Shown here: in pieces, positions 52,771-61,765 of the stretch
Layout of the letters: every line of letters starts with the position of its first letter
Position numbering within the stretch: the stretch's first letter is position 1
Assembly (NCBI RefSeq): GCF_000515395.1
Contig: NZ_KI911782.1
Coordinates: 4,090,606 to 4,154,605 of the forward strand
Direction: 5' to 3'
DNA: 64,000 nucleotides
Source of the DNA: Jiangella gansuensis DSM 44835
GTDB taxonomy: Bacteria; Actinomycetota; Actinomycetes; Jiangellales; Jiangellaceae
Notes under the pieces: model-generated
Databases searched by the model: none
What the model was told of the DNA's origin: nothing
The model's input: only the letters and a program-made list of their open reading frames with translations
Position numbers and translations under genes: made by a program

Positions 52771-53702
52771 GCCTGACCATCGGGGTGGACGTCGGCGGCA
52801 CCAAGATCGCGGCTGGGATCGTCGACGAGAAGGGCGTCATCGGGGCGCGGGCCCGGCGGGAGACGCCGTCGCAGGACCCTGCGGCTATCGTCGAGACGAT
52901 CATCGAGGTCTCCCGGGAACTGGCCGCCCAGCAGGAGGTCGAGGCCGTGGGCGTCGGCTCGGCCGGCTTCGTCGACTCCGCCCGCTCGCGCGTGTTGTTC
53001 GCCCCCAATCTGGCGTGGCGAGACGTCGCGGTCCGCGACCAGGTGGCCGAGGCCACCGGCCTGCCCACGGTCGTCGAGAACGACGCCAATGCGGCGGCCT
53101 GGGGCGAGTTCCGCTTCGGCGCGGCCGAGGACGTCGACGACATGATCCTGCTCACCATCGGCACCGGTGTCGGCGGCGGGTTGGTCCTTGACGGGCAGAT
53201 CTACCGGGGCGCCCACGGTGTGGCCGCCGAGGTGGGCCACATGCGGGTGGTGCCGGACGGCCAGCTGTGCGGGTGCGGCCTGCGCGGCTGCCTGGAGGCC
53301 TACGCCAGTGGCACCGCCCTGGTGCGGGAGGCACGGGCCGCGGCCACCCTGCCGTCCGCGGAGCGGCTGCTCGAGATGGCAGCCGGTGACCCGCAGCGCA
53401 TCACCGGGCCGATGGTCACCGCGGCGGCAGCCGAGGGCGACGAGCTGGCCATCGTGCTGATCGCTCAGCTCGGCCGATGGCTCGGTGAGGCGATGGGCTC
53501 CTTCGTCGCGCTCTTCGACCCGGCCGTGTTCGTCATCGGCGGTGGCGTTTCCGAGGCCGGCGACCTGCTGTTGCGCCCGGCCGACGAGGCACTGCGCAAG
53601 CAGATCACCGGTGGCGGGCACCGTCCGGAGCCGGAGGTCCGGCTCGCCACGCTCGGCAACGACGCCGGCGTCATCGGCGCGGCCGACCTCGCCCGGGTGT
53701 GA
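52767..53702 (+). CDS. glkA: ROK-family glucokinase
   Basis: A 311-residue ATP-dependent sugar kinase. The phosphate loop is IGVDVGGTKIAAGIVD, the catalytic aspartate is in ENDANAAAWGEFRFG, and the ROK signature HMRVVPDGQLCGCGLRGCLEAYAS carries the zinc-binding C-x-C-G-x-x-G-C-x-E motif. IGTGVGGGLVLDG and VIGGGVSEAGD bind ATP. It makes glucose 6-phosphate and in streptomycetes also mediates carbon catabolite repression. No N-terminal helix-turn-helix is present, so it is a kinase rather than a ROK repressor. GTGA overlaps join it to genes on both sides. Confidence 0.94.
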   Translation: MSLTIGVDVGGTKIAAGIVDEKGVIGARARRETPSQDPAAIVETIIEVSRELAAQQEVEAVGVGSAGFVDSARSRVLFAPNLAWRDVAVRDQVAEATGLPTVVENDANAAAWGEFRFGAAEDVDDMILLTIGTGVGGGLVLDGQIYRGAHGVAAEVGHMRVVPDGQLCGCGLRGCLEAYASGTALVREARAAATLPSAERLLEMAAGDPQRITGPMVTAAAAEGDELAIVLIAQLGRWLGEAMGSFVALFDPAVFVIGGGVSEAGDLLLRPADEALRKQITGGGHRPEPEVRLATLGNDAGVIGAADLARV

Positions 53703-54394
53703 GCGGCGCCAGCCCGGCGGTCCCGTTGCGGGTCGTCTCGTACAACGTGCGCGGGTTGCGTGCCGGGGCGCCGGCCGTGGCGCGGGTGCTGCGCGACCTG
53801 GACGCCGACGTCGTCCTGCTGCAGGAGATCCCGCGGGTGCTGAACTGGCGCGGCCGGTGCGCCGCGCTGGCGCGCCGGGCGGACCTGCTCTACGCCGCCG
53901 GCGGCGGCACCACCGGCGGGACCGCGCTGTTCACGTCGATCCGGGTGGACGTCCGTGACGTCGAGGAACACCGGTTGCGGCCGACGCCGGGGTTGCGCCG
54001 CCGTGGCCTGGTGCTGGCCCGGCTGGCCAAGGACGGCGTGGCGTTCGGGGCGGCGTCGATCCACCTGGGCGACGACGCGGGGGAGCGGGCCCGGCACCTG
54101 ACCGACATCACCGCGCTGGTCAACCGGTTCGGGCTCGCCAGCATGGTGGTCGGCGGCGACGTCAACGAGGAACCCGGCGCGCCGACCTGGACCCGTCTGG
54201 CCTCGCACTACGCCGACGCCGGCGCGGCCGTCAGCGCCCCGACGTTCCCGGTGACGGACCCGCGGCGACGCGTCGACGGCGTCTTCGTCCGCGGGCCCGT
54301 GGCCGTGGAGTCCTACGGGGTCGCGGACACCGCGCAGGTACAAAAGGCCAGTGACCACCGCCCGGTCGTGGCGGACCTGACGCTCACCCCCTAG
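53699..54394 (+). CDS. Endonuclease/exonuclease/phosphatase (EEP) family protein
   Basis: A 231-residue EEP-fold hydrolase. The motifs are LRVVSYNVRGLRAGAPAVARVL (N), DVVLLQEIPRV (Q-E metal ligand), FGAASIHLGDDAGERARHL (H), MVVGGDVNEEPGAPTWTRL (G-D-x-N) and ASDHRPVVADL (S-D-H-x-P). Substrate may be DNA, a nucleotide or a phospholipid. The GTG start overlaps the glkA stop. Its TAG stop overlaps the convergent TAG stop of the next gene in a CTAG palindrome. Confidence 0.88.
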   Translation: MSGASPAVPLRVVSYNVRGLRAGAPAVARVLRDLDADVVLLQEIPRVLNWRGRCAALARRADLLYAAGGGTTGGTALFTSIRVDVRDVEEHRLRPTPGLRRRGLVLARLAKDGVAFGAASIHLGDDAGERARHLTDITALVNRFGLASMVVGGDVNEEPGAPTWTRLASHYADAGAAVSAPTFPVTDPRRRVDGVFVRGPVAVESYGVADTAQVQKASDHRPVVADLTLTP

Positions 54395-54999
54395 AGCACG
54401 GCGCCGTCGTCGGGGTCGCCCGGGTGGTGCCCGCGCATCCGGGCGATCAGCGTGACGAAGCCGGTGACGAACGCCGCCACCGCGAACAGCACCATCTCGT
54501 CCGGTGGCCGCCACGACATCACGGCAACGATGATCAGCGCGATGGGCGGCGCGATGACGCCGGCCCAGGCCAGCCGGGTGACACGGTCGCCACGCGGGAT
54601 GGGCGCCGGCGGCGGCGGGACGAAGTGGTCGCTCACCTCGGAGCCGTCGACGGCGACGTCCTCGTTGGGGATCTCGTCATGCCCGGGGCGTCCGCCGGGA
54701 CCGACGGCGGCCAGCGGCCCGAGCGTCAACGAGGCGTCCCGGTAGTCGCCGGCCGGCGGGCCGTCCGGCTGCTCACCGTCGCCGGGCTGGGCGCTCTCGC
54801 CGCCGTCCGGCCCGCCAGCGTCCGGACGGGCGGTCCCGTCGGCTCGCAGCCGCTCCACGAGGTCGTCGGGGAGGTCGTCGAGCTGGTCGTCGGGCCCGAG
54901 CTGCTCGGCCGCCGGCCACGGCTGGTCGCCACCGGAGGACGGCGAAGCGTGAAACGTGTCGACCAGGTCGGCCCAGGTCTTGTCGTCGTCGCGGCTCAT
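54391..54999 (-). CDS. Acidic, proline-rich membrane protein of unknown function
   Basis: A 202-residue protein: a charged N-terminus MSRDDDKTWADLVDTFHASP, a low-complexity Gly/Pro/Asp-rich stretch (about 55-125), then two transmembrane helices (VTRLAWAGVIAPPIALIIVAVMSW and MVLFAVAAFVTGFVTLIARM) and a short tail. No family is recognised with certainty. Similar Asp-rich two-helix proteins occur next to the esterase/plsC genes in actinobacteria as far as I recall. Its ATG overlaps the esterase stop (ATGA), which supports this start. Confidence 0.7.
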   Translation of the reverse strand: MSRDDDKTWADLVDTFHASPSSGGDQPWPAAEQLGPDDQLDDLPDDLVERLRADGTARPDAGGPDGGESAQPGDGEQPDGPPAGDYRDASLTLGPLAAVGPGGRPGHDEIPNEDVAVDGSEVSDHFVPPPPAPIPRGDRVTRLAWAGVIAPPIALIIVAVMSWRPPDEMVLFAVAAFVTGFVTLIARMRGHHPGDPDDGAVL

Positions 55000-55775
55000 G
55001 GCGTCAGGCCCCGGTTCTTCTTGGCGACTCGTTCGGCGAACGCCGCCGACCCCTCGAGGATGGTCGGTGCGTCGTAGTCGAGGGTGGCGACGTGGTAGCT
55101 GCGCTGCAGCAGGACCTCGGTGACGTCGGTGGACGAGACGCCGGAGAGGATGACCGGGGCGCTGGTGGCGTCCACGACGTGATCGTTGACGCTGCGGTAC
55201 AGCAGCACCGGCTGGGTGATCATGGCGAGGTCGCGGCGCACCAGTTCCCACAGTTTCGTCTGCGAGTACAGGGCCTGCAGCGGCGTGCGGTCGTAGGCCC
55301 GCTCGTCCTGCCCGGGCATGGCGATGTCGCCGGACAGCCCGGCCGCCGACGGACGCAGCAGCCGCAGCAACGGCAGCGCCTTCAGCCGTCGGTCCGCGCT
55401 CGTCACCACCGGATTGACCAGCACCAAACCCTGTACCAGCGGGCCGTGCTCCTGGGCGAGCCGCAGTGCCAGGCAACCACCCATGGACAGCCCGGCGACG
55501 ATGACCTGCGGACACCGCTCAGCCAGGTCGAGCAGCGAGCGCTCGACCCGCCGGTACCAGTCGGGCCAGCCGGTGAGGTTGAGGTCCTGCCAGCTGGTGG
55601 CGTGGCCGGGCAGCCGGGGGAGTTCGACGCTGTAGTCCAGAGCCGCCAGGTGTTCGGCCCAGGGGCGAAGCGCGGCCGGCGAGCCGGTGAACCCGTGGCA
55701 CAGCAGAACGCCGACAGGGCCGCCGTCGTGGCGGAACGGTTCCGTCGACCGGATCGTCTCGCCCTCAGAGAGCAT
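54996..55775 (-). CDS. Alpha/beta hydrolase (Est30-like carboxylesterase/monoacylglycerol lipase)
   Basis: A 259-residue esterase. Oxyanion hole LLCHGFTGSPAALRPWAEHL; nucleophile serine in VAGLSMGGCLALRLAQE; acid in LYRSVNDHVVD; histidine in LQRSYHVATLDYD. RLPGHATSWQDLNLTGWPDWYRRV matches the Est30/monoglyceride-lipase group. ATG 55775 has GGGAGGGGA upstream. It is divergent from plsC over 134 bp; with plsC it points to acyl-lipid turnover, although that is contextual. Confidence 0.88.
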   Translation of the reverse strand: MLSEGETIRSTEPFRHDGGPVGVLLCHGFTGSPAALRPWAEHLAALDYSVELPRLPGHATSWQDLNLTGWPDWYRRVERSLLDLAERCPQVIVAGLSMGGCLALRLAQEHGPLVQGLVLVNPVVTSADRRLKALPLLRLLRPSAAGLSGDIAMPGQDERAYDRTPLQALYSQTKLWELVRRDLAMITQPVLLYRSVNDHVVDATSAPVILSGVSSTDVTEVLLQRSYHVATLDYDAPTILEGSAAFAERVAKKNRGLTP

Positions 55776-55909
55776 CGCGTCCCCTCCCGTCCTCGCCTCG
55801 GCCGTCGTGGTCGGCTCGAAGAAGCATCGTCGCATGCGTCCGATCCGTCCGAGTGAGCGAGGGCATCGGGTTCGCAGCCGGCGACCGACTGAGGCGGTAG
55901 TGTTCCGAC

Positions 55910-56605
55910 GTGTTCTACTGGCTGATGAAGAGCGTCTTCCTCGGGCCGATCCTGCGGCTGATCTATCGGCCGTGGGCCGAAGGGGTGGAGAACGTTCCAG
56001 AGCGCGGCGGCGCCATTCTCGCAGGTAACCACCTCACCGTGGTCGACTCCTTCTTCATGCCGCTGGTGCTCGACCGGAAAGTGAGCTTCCTGGCCAAGAG
56101 CGACTATTTCACCGAACGGGGCATCAAGGGGTGGTTCAAGCGCCTCTTCTTCGGCGGCACTGGGCAGGTGCCCATCGACCGCACCGGCGGGCGCGCCAGC
56201 GAGCAGGCACTACGCACCGCCACCCGAATCCTGCGGCAGGGTGACCTGCTGGGCATCTACCCCGAGGGCACCCGCTCGCCCGACGGGCGGCTCTACCGCG
56301 GCAAGACCGGCGTGGCCCGGATGGCGCTGGAGGCCGGCGTCCCGGTCGTCCCGGTGGCGATGATCGGCACCGCCGAGATGCAGCCGGCCGGGCGCGTCAT
56401 CCCCAAGGTCATGCGGCCGGGCATCCGGTTCGGCAAACCCCTGGACTTCAGCCGCTACGAGGGCATGGAGAACGACCGGCACGTGCTGCGGTCGGTCACC
56501 GACGAGATCATGTACGCGCTGATGGAGCTGTCCGGCCAGGAGTACGTCGACGTGTACGCCGCCAGCGTCAAGGCCGCCAAGCCCGCCGAGCCGCCGTCGG
56601 CGTGA
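55910..56605 (+). CDS. plsC: 1-acyl-sn-glycerol-3-phosphate acyltransferase
   Basis: A 231-residue PlsC-domain acyltransferase that makes phosphatidate. The acceptor motif NHLTVVDSFF (N-H-x4-D), FFGGTGQVPIDRTGG (block II), IYPEGTRSPDGRLYRGKTGVARMALEAGVPVVPVAMIG (blocks III and IV) are all present. One hydrophobic N-terminal segment anchors it to the membrane. The start is GTG 55910. The large palindrome at 56626 lies 20 bp after the stop. Confidence 0.92.
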   Translation: MFYWLMKSVFLGPILRLIYRPWAEGVENVPERGGAILAGNHLTVVDSFFMPLVLDRKVSFLAKSDYFTERGIKGWFKRLFFGGTGQVPIDRTGGRASEQALRTATRILRQGDLLGIYPEGTRSPDGRLYRGKTGVARMALEAGVPVVPVAMIGTAEMQPAGRVIPKVMRPGIRFGKPLDFSRYEGMENDRHVLRSVTDEIMYALMELSGQEYVDVYAASVKAAKPAEPPSA

Positions 56606-56625
56606 CGGCACCCGCCCCCGCCCCC

Positions 56626-56719
56626 CCGGAATGATCACGTCCACCATGGTTCCTCCCGCGTCACCATGCATGCGTGCCTGGTGATGCGGGCGCACCCATG
56701 GTGGACGTGATCATTCCGG
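56626..56719. repeat. Dispersed palindromic repeat, copy E (near-perfect 94-bp palindrome)
   Basis: The arms 56626-56649 and 56696-56719 are perfect 24-bp inverted repeats beginning CCGGAATGATCACGTCCACC. Inside, CCCGCGTCACCA pairs with TGGTGATGCGGG with one mismatch around ATGCATGCG. It lies between convergent plsC and the M42 peptidase gene and should fold as one long hairpin. It is the best-preserved member of the family. Confidence 0.9.
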
Positions 56720-56732
56720 GGCGGGTCAGCGG

Positions 56733-57893
56733 TCAGTGGCGGCCGGGGTAGCGCTCCGGCTCCGGCTCGGCCGGCTGGACGCTGTGGCTCGGGAAGTCCT
56801 CCAGCGCGCCGGTGGGCTGGTCGTCCCACTCGCTGAACGTCAGCGGGCTGGACAGGTACGCCGTCAGCAACTGTGCGGTGTACCGGATACTGTCCAGGTG
56901 GGTGCGCTCGTGGCCGTGGCTGGAATCCACGCCGAACCCGATCAGCGCGGTGCGGCACTCCAGCCCGGACTCCACCGCCGGGGCGGCGTCGGATCGGTAG
57001 AAGCGGTAGACGTCGCGGCGGAACGGCAGGTCGTTCTTCTCGCACAGGGCGATGAGCCTGCGGGTCAGGTGGTAGTCGAACGGGCCGGTGGAGTCGAGCA
57101 TGCCGATGTTGACGGTGTCCTCGCGGGACGCCTGGCCCTCGCTGACCACGCCGTTGTCGACGGCGACCAGTTCCGCGACGTCGTCGTCGAGACCGTGCGT
57201 GGCGCCGATGCCGACCTCCTCGCCGATGGTCACCAGCAGGTGGGCGGTCACCGGAAGGCTGCCGCCGTCGTCGATGATCGCCTTGACCGCGGCCAGGCAG
57301 GCGGCGAGGCCGGCCTTGTCGTCGAGGTGACGCGCTTTCACGTAGCCGTTCGGGGTGATCTGCGGCGCGGCGTCGAGCGCCACGAAGTCGCCGATGGACA
57401 CGCCGAGGTCGATGAGGTCCTGTCGGGTCTCGACCGGCTCGTCGAGGCGGACCTCGACCTGGTGCCAGCCGACACCCTGGGTGTCGACGGCGTCGCCGAA
57501 GTTGTGGCCGCTGGACATCAGCGGCAGCACGGTGCCGGTGTGGATGCGGGTGAGGTCGTCGGTGAACAACGTCACGTGGGCGCCCTCGGCGAACCGGGCG
57601 CTGTGGGTGCCGATCGGGACGACCTCGACGCGGCCGTTGTCCTTCAGCCGCTTCACCATGCAGCCGATGGTGTCGGCGTGGACGACGACGGCGCGGCTGC
57701 TGTCCGAGGTGACACCGGCCAGGGTGGCGCGCAGCACACCGCGCCGGGTCAGTCGGATCGGGACCCCGAGTTCTTGCAGGTGATCGCCGATGATCTGCAT
57801 GACAGCGTCGGTCCGTCCGGACGGGCTCGGCGTACGGAGCAACTCGAGCAGGACGTCACGCAGGTATTCGTCGTCGATGGGCAGGCACGTCAT
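56733..57893 (-). CDS. M42-family peptidase of the NAGGN osmoprotectant system
   Basis: A 386-residue co-catalytic metallopeptidase. Metal ligands appear as H72 and D74 in VVVHADTIG, D191/D192 in ARHLDDKAG, E225 and E226 in TIGEEVG, and D246 in AVDNG; SSHGHERTH supplies the last histidine. TIGR03106-type M42 peptidases accompany NAGGN synthesis genes, and recycling of the dipeptide is a reasonable but unproven role. ATG 57893 has GAGG upstream. It follows ngg after 70 bp as the last gene of the operon. Confidence 0.9.
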   Translation of the reverse strand: MTCLPIDDEYLRDVLLELLRTPSPSGRTDAVMQIIGDHLQELGVPIRLTRRGVLRATLAGVTSDSSRAVVVHADTIGCMVKRLKDNGRVEVVPIGTHSARFAEGAHVTLFTDDLTRIHTGTVLPLMSSGHNFGDAVDTQGVGWHQVEVRLDEPVETRQDLIDLGVSIGDFVALDAAPQITPNGYVKARHLDDKAGLAACLAAVKAIIDDGGSLPVTAHLLVTIGEEVGIGATHGLDDDVAELVAVDNGVVSEGQASREDTVNIGMLDSTGPFDYHLTRRLIALCEKNDLPFRRDVYRFYRSDAAPAVESGLECRTALIGFGVDSSHGHERTHLDSIRYTAQLLTAYLSSPLTFSEWDDQPTGALEDFPSHSVQPAEPEPERYPGRH

Positions 57894-57963
57894 GACCACA
57901 GCCTCGCATGGCCACACCCCCGCAGCCGGACCAGGGCACGGTGTCCAAGGTCACCTGTGCCGT

Positions 57964-59838
57964 TCACCCTGTCTCGGCGCCGGACACCTCCTCCGAGGAA
58001 CTGGGCGGCGCGGGATTCCAGGCCCGCGGCGGTGTCTTCGTCGCCGGGAAGAGCAGGTCGATGAAGCGCGCGGCGGTGGGCTGCGGCTCGTGGTTGGCCA
58101 GGCCCGGCCGCTCGTTCGCCTCGATCAGGACGTACTCGCTCTCCGATGGGCTGGTGACGATCATGTCCAGGCCGGTCACCGGGATGTCGATGGCCTTGCT
58201 CGCGGCCACCGCCGCCCGCGCCAGCGCCGGATGCAGCTCGGCCGTGACATCGTGGATGGTGCCGCCCGTGTGCAGGTTGGCGGTCCGGCGAACCCGTAGC
58301 GCCACGCCCTCCGGCAGCACGTCGTCCAGTTCGTAGCCCGCCGCCCGGACGGTGTCGATGGTGGTGTCGTCCAGCGGCACCCGCGACTCGCCGCCGGTCG
58401 CCGCCGCCCGGCGCCGGCTGTGCGCCTCGATCAGCTGGGCGACGCTGTGCTGTCCGGTGCCGTACACCGTCGCCGGACGACGGACGGCGGCGGCCACCAC
58501 CTCGTGGCCGATGACGACGATGCGCAGGTCCTCGCCGGTCACGCACTCCTCGATGAGCACCTCGGGGCAGAAGGTCGTGGCGTGCTCGACGGCCCGGGCC
58601 AGCGCATCCGGGTCCGTGACCCCGACGGTGATACCGCGGCCCTGCTCGCCCCGGGTGGGCTTGACCACGACCTCGCCGACCTCGGCCAGGAAGGCGTCGT
58701 CGCCGGACCTGTCACCGGCCAGCCGGCCGCGGGCGACGGCGAGCCCGGCCCGCTGGAAGATGCGCCGGGTGGCGAGCTTGTCGTCACAGCGGCTCATCGC
58801 GACCGCGGTGGTGAGCTCGGACAACGACTCGCGGGTCACGACCCGCCGAGCGCCGTGGGTGAGCCGCAGCTCGCCGCTCTCCACGTCGGTGGTCTCGACC
58901 TTGATGCCGCGCCGCCGGGCCTCGTCGGCGATGATGCGCGCGTACGGGTTCAGCTCGGCGAACTCTTGCGGACCCGCCACGTAGAGCGGCTCATTGATGG
59001 GGTTCTTGCGCTTGACCGCGAAGACCGGAACGCGGCGGAAGCCCAGCTTCGTGTACAGCCTGATGGCCGGGTCGTTGTCGTGCAGGACCGACAGGTCGAG
59101 GTGGTCACGGCCGCGGCCGATGTACCGCTCGACCAGGACCCGCACCAGCGCCTCACCGACACCCGGGATGGTCGACTGCGGGTCCACCGCCAGGCTCCAC
59201 AGGCTGCAGCCGCTGTCCGGATCGTCGAACGCCACCGCGTGGTCGATGCCGGTGACCGTGCCGACGATCTGCCCGGTGCGCTCGTCCTGCGCCACCAGGT
59301 ACGTGAACGTCGGCGTGCGCTGATTGGCCCACATCAGCTCGGTGTCTCCGGTGACCATGCCGTGCGCCGCGTAGATGCGGTTGATCTCGTCGGCGTCGGC
59401 CAGCTCGCTCATCTTCCGGACGAAGACGCCCGGCACGACGTTGCGTCGCGGCCGGTAGCGGTGCAGCTCGAGCCGGTACGTCAGGGACGGGTCGATGAAC
59501 AGCTCGTCCGGGGCATGCGACACCAGGACGTGCGGGTCGGCGACGTACATGGCGATGTCGCGTCGGCCGGCTTCCTCCGTCCCCAGCAGGTCGATGATCT
59601 CCTGTGGGTCGTCGAAGGTCTGCGCGAACACCAGCCGGCCCCAGCCGCAGTTGAGCGCGACGTTGCGCTTCATGCCGCGGACGAAGTGCTCCGGCGCCTC
59701 CTTCCACGGGCGGCTCCACAGCGACTGACCCTGCGCCGGCTGACCGCGGCGGCGCGACTCCGCCCGGGGCGGGACCCGCGGGCCGTCCTCTGCGTGTTCC
59801 TCGACCTGATCGGCGTGCTTGCGGTCGCCTTCGGTCAC
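57964..59838 (-). CDS. ngg: N-acetylglutaminylglutamine synthetase
   Basis: A 624-residue fusion enzyme. After a charged N-terminus and GMKRNVALNCGWGRLVFAQTF, a GNAT acetyltransferase domain covers about 135-270 (IVGTVTGIDHAV, SLAVDPQSTIPGVGEALVRVL). An ATP-grasp domain covers about 345-615 (VVVKPTRGEQGRGITVGV, EVLIEECVTGEDLRIVVIG, GLDMIVTSPSESEYVLIEANERPGL). It acetylates and ligates two glutamines to form the precursor of the osmolyte NAGGN. GTG 59838 starts 5 bp after the asnO stop. The family (TIGR03103) is known from rhizobia and pseudomonads. Confidence 0.93.
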   Translation of the reverse strand: MTEGDRKHADQVEEHAEDGPRVPPRAESRRRGQPAQGQSLWSRPWKEAPEHFVRGMKRNVALNCGWGRLVFAQTFDDPQEIIDLLGTEEAGRRDIAMYVADPHVLVSHAPDELFIDPSLTYRLELHRYRPRRNVVPGVFVRKMSELADADEINRIYAAHGMVTGDTELMWANQRTPTFTYLVAQDERTGQIVGTVTGIDHAVAFDDPDSGCSLWSLAVDPQSTIPGVGEALVRVLVERYIGRGRDHLDLSVLHDNDPAIRLYTKLGFRRVPVFAVKRKNPINEPLYVAGPQEFAELNPYARIIADEARRRGIKVETTDVESGELRLTHGARRVVTRESLSELTTAVAMSRCDDKLATRRIFQRAGLAVARGRLAGDRSGDDAFLAEVGEVVVKPTRGEQGRGITVGVTDPDALARAVEHATTFCPEVLIEECVTGEDLRIVVIGHEVVAAAVRRPATVYGTGQHSVAQLIEAHSRRRAAATGGESRVPLDDTTIDTVRAAGYELDDVLPEGVALRVRRTANLHTGGTIHDVTAELHPALARAAVAASKAIDIPVTGLDMIVTSPSESEYVLIEANERPGLANHEPQPTAARFIDLLFPATKTPPRAWNPAPPSSSEEVSGAETG

Positions 59839-59843
59839 CGGGG

Positions 59844-61634
59844 TCAGGCCTCCCTGGGCAGGTGAGTCTGCAGCCACAGTTCGAGCAGGCCGAGCTGCCA
59901 CAGCCGGTTGCCGCGCAGCGGCGTCAGCTCGGCGTTGGGGTCGGCGAGCAGCCGGTCGACGTACTCGGGACGGAACAGCCCGCGGTCGCGAGCGGCGGCC
60001 GAGTGCAGGGCGTCGTCGACGAGCTCCAGGTACCGTCCCTGCAGGTACTTCAGCGCCGGCACCGGGAAGTAGCCCTTCGGCCGGTCGATGACGCCGTGCG
60101 GGATGACCCGGCGGCCGGCCTCCTTGAGCACGCCCTTGCCCTCCTGGGCGAGCTTCAGCTCCGGCGGGCACTGCGCCGCCAACTCCACCAGCTCGTGGTC
60201 GAGGAACGGCACCCGCGCCTCGAGGCCCCACGCCATGGTCATGTTGTCCACCCGCTTGACCGGGTCGTCGGTCAGCATGATCTGGGTGTCCAGCCGCAAC
60301 GCCGCGTCCACGGCCGTCTCGGCGCCCGGCCGTGTCATGTGTGCCCGGACGAAGTCGAGGCTGGCCGGGTGGCCGGGCAGGTACTCCGGCGAGACCACCT
60401 CGGCCATGCCTGCGTGGTCACGGTCGAAGAACGCCTTCGCGTAGGTGTCGACGGCGTCGGCGCGGCCGGCCCCGGCCAGCGGCGGGTACCAGTGGTAGCC
60501 GGCGAACACCTCGTCGGCGCCCTGGCCGGACTGCACCACCTTGACGTGCCGGCTGACCTCCTTGCTCAGCAGGAAGAAGCCGACCGCGTCGTGGCTCACC
60601 ATCGGCTCGCTCATCGCGGCGACGGCGTCCTGCAGCGCCGGGAGCATGAGATCGGCGCCGATCCGGATCTGGTGGTGCTCGGTGGCGAACTCGCGGGCGA
60701 TGATGTCGGAGTACTTGAACTCGTCGCCCTCCTCGCCGCCGACGGCCTCGAAGCCGATGCTGAACGTGTTGAGGCCGTGCTGGCCCTCCTCGGCGAGCAG
60801 ACCGACCACCAGGCTCGAGTCCAGGCCGCCGGAGAGCAGGACGCCCACCGGCACGTCGGCCACCAGGCGACGACGGACAGCGACACGGAGGGCTTCCAAG
60901 ACCGCGTCCTCCCAGTCGGTGGCCGACCAGTCGGCCTTCGCGGGGTCGCGGACGAACGGCGGGTCCCAGAAGACCCGCTCGCGGGTGGCGCCGTCGGGCT
61001 CGATGACCCGGATGGTGGCCGGCGGCAGCTTGCGGACGCCGTTGAGGATCGTGTGCGGCGCCGGTACGACGGCGTGCCAGGACAGGTAGTGATGCAGCGC
61101 CACCGGGTCGATGCTGGTGTCGACGTCGCCGGAACGCAGCAGCGCCGGCAGCGAGCTGGCGAACCGCAGCCTGCCGGACGTCTCGGCGAGGTAGAGCGGC
61201 TTGATGCCGAGGCGGTCGCGGGCCAGGACGAGCCGGCCGGAGTCACGTTCGTGGACGGCGACGGCGAACATGCCGATCAGGTGGTCCACGAAGTCCTCGC
61301 CCCAGTGGTGGTACGCCTTGGCGATGACCTCGGTGTCGGAGGTGGAGAAGAACCGGTACCCGTGCCCGGCCAGCTGTTCGCGCAGCTCGCGGTAGTTGTA
61401 GATGCAGCCGTTGAAGACGACGGCCAGGCCCAGCTCGGCGTCGATCATGGGCTGGTGGCCGTGCGGGGAGAGGTCGATGATGGACAGGCGCCGGTGACCG
61501 AGCGCGAGCGAACCATGGGCGTAGGCGCCGGAGTCATCCGGCCCCCGCGCCACCATGGCGTCGCACATACGACCCACCGCTGCGATGTCGGCGGGCCGAT
61601 TGTCGAACCTGTATTCGCCGGAGAGACCGCACAT
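59844..61634 (-). CDS. asnO: N-acetylglutaminylglutamine amidotransferase
   Basis: A 596-residue asparagine-synthetase-like enzyme. The N-terminal class II glutaminase begins MCGLSGEYRF with catalytic C2 and continues ARGPDDSGAYAHG, LGHRRLSIIDLSPHGHQPM and VFNGCIYNYRELR. The synthetase domain has the PP-loop VGVLLSGGLDSSLVVGLL and QSGQGADEVFAGYHWYPP. It amidates the C-terminus of N-acetylglutaminylglutamine, yielding the osmoprotectant NAGGN (TIGR03104). It is the first gene of asnO-ngg-M42 peptidase. Its 297-bp upstream region is crowded with hairpins. Confidence 0.94.
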   Translation of the reverse strand: MCGLSGEYRFDNRPADIAAVGRMCDAMVARGPDDSGAYAHGSLALGHRRLSIIDLSPHGHQPMIDAELGLAVVFNGCIYNYRELREQLAGHGYRFFSTSDTEVIAKAYHHWGEDFVDHLIGMFAVAVHERDSGRLVLARDRLGIKPLYLAETSGRLRFASSLPALLRSGDVDTSIDPVALHHYLSWHAVVPAPHTILNGVRKLPPATIRVIEPDGATRERVFWDPPFVRDPAKADWSATDWEDAVLEALRVAVRRRLVADVPVGVLLSGGLDSSLVVGLLAEEGQHGLNTFSIGFEAVGGEEGDEFKYSDIIAREFATEHHQIRIGADLMLPALQDAVAAMSEPMVSHDAVGFFLLSKEVSRHVKVVQSGQGADEVFAGYHWYPPLAGAGRADAVDTYAKAFFDRDHAGMAEVVSPEYLPGHPASLDFVRAHMTRPGAETAVDAALRLDTQIMLTDDPVKRVDNMTMAWGLEARVPFLDHELVELAAQCPPELKLAQEGKGVLKEAGRRVIPHGVIDRPKGYFPVPALKYLQGRYLELVDDALHSAAARDRGLFRPEYVDRLLADPNAELTPLRGNRLWQLGLLELWLQTHLPREA

Positions 61635-61681
61635 ACGTTTCGACCCTACACGGGCTGACGCGCTGCTCGGGGATGGTCCGT

Positions 61682-61765
61682 ATCACCTGGTGGACGAGCG
61701 CGGTGGTGCAGGCGGGCCTGGCCGCGGCGCGCGCTGCGCCGCGATCGGGTGCTCCACCAGGTGAT
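61682..61765. repeat. 84-bp inverted-repeat element
   Basis: ATCACCTGGTGGA (61682-61694) and TCCACCAGGTGAT (61753-61765) are perfect 13-bp inverted ends around a GC-rich interior (GGCCGCGGCGCGCGCTGCGCC). It abuts repeat copy F. The ends resemble, but do not match, the GATCAGGTG motif at 51621. Confidence 0.7.

Noticed and set aside
59862-61658. 598-codon open frame opposite asnO
   Set aside because: It mirrors asnO in codon phase, with no recognisable fold and no ribosome site.
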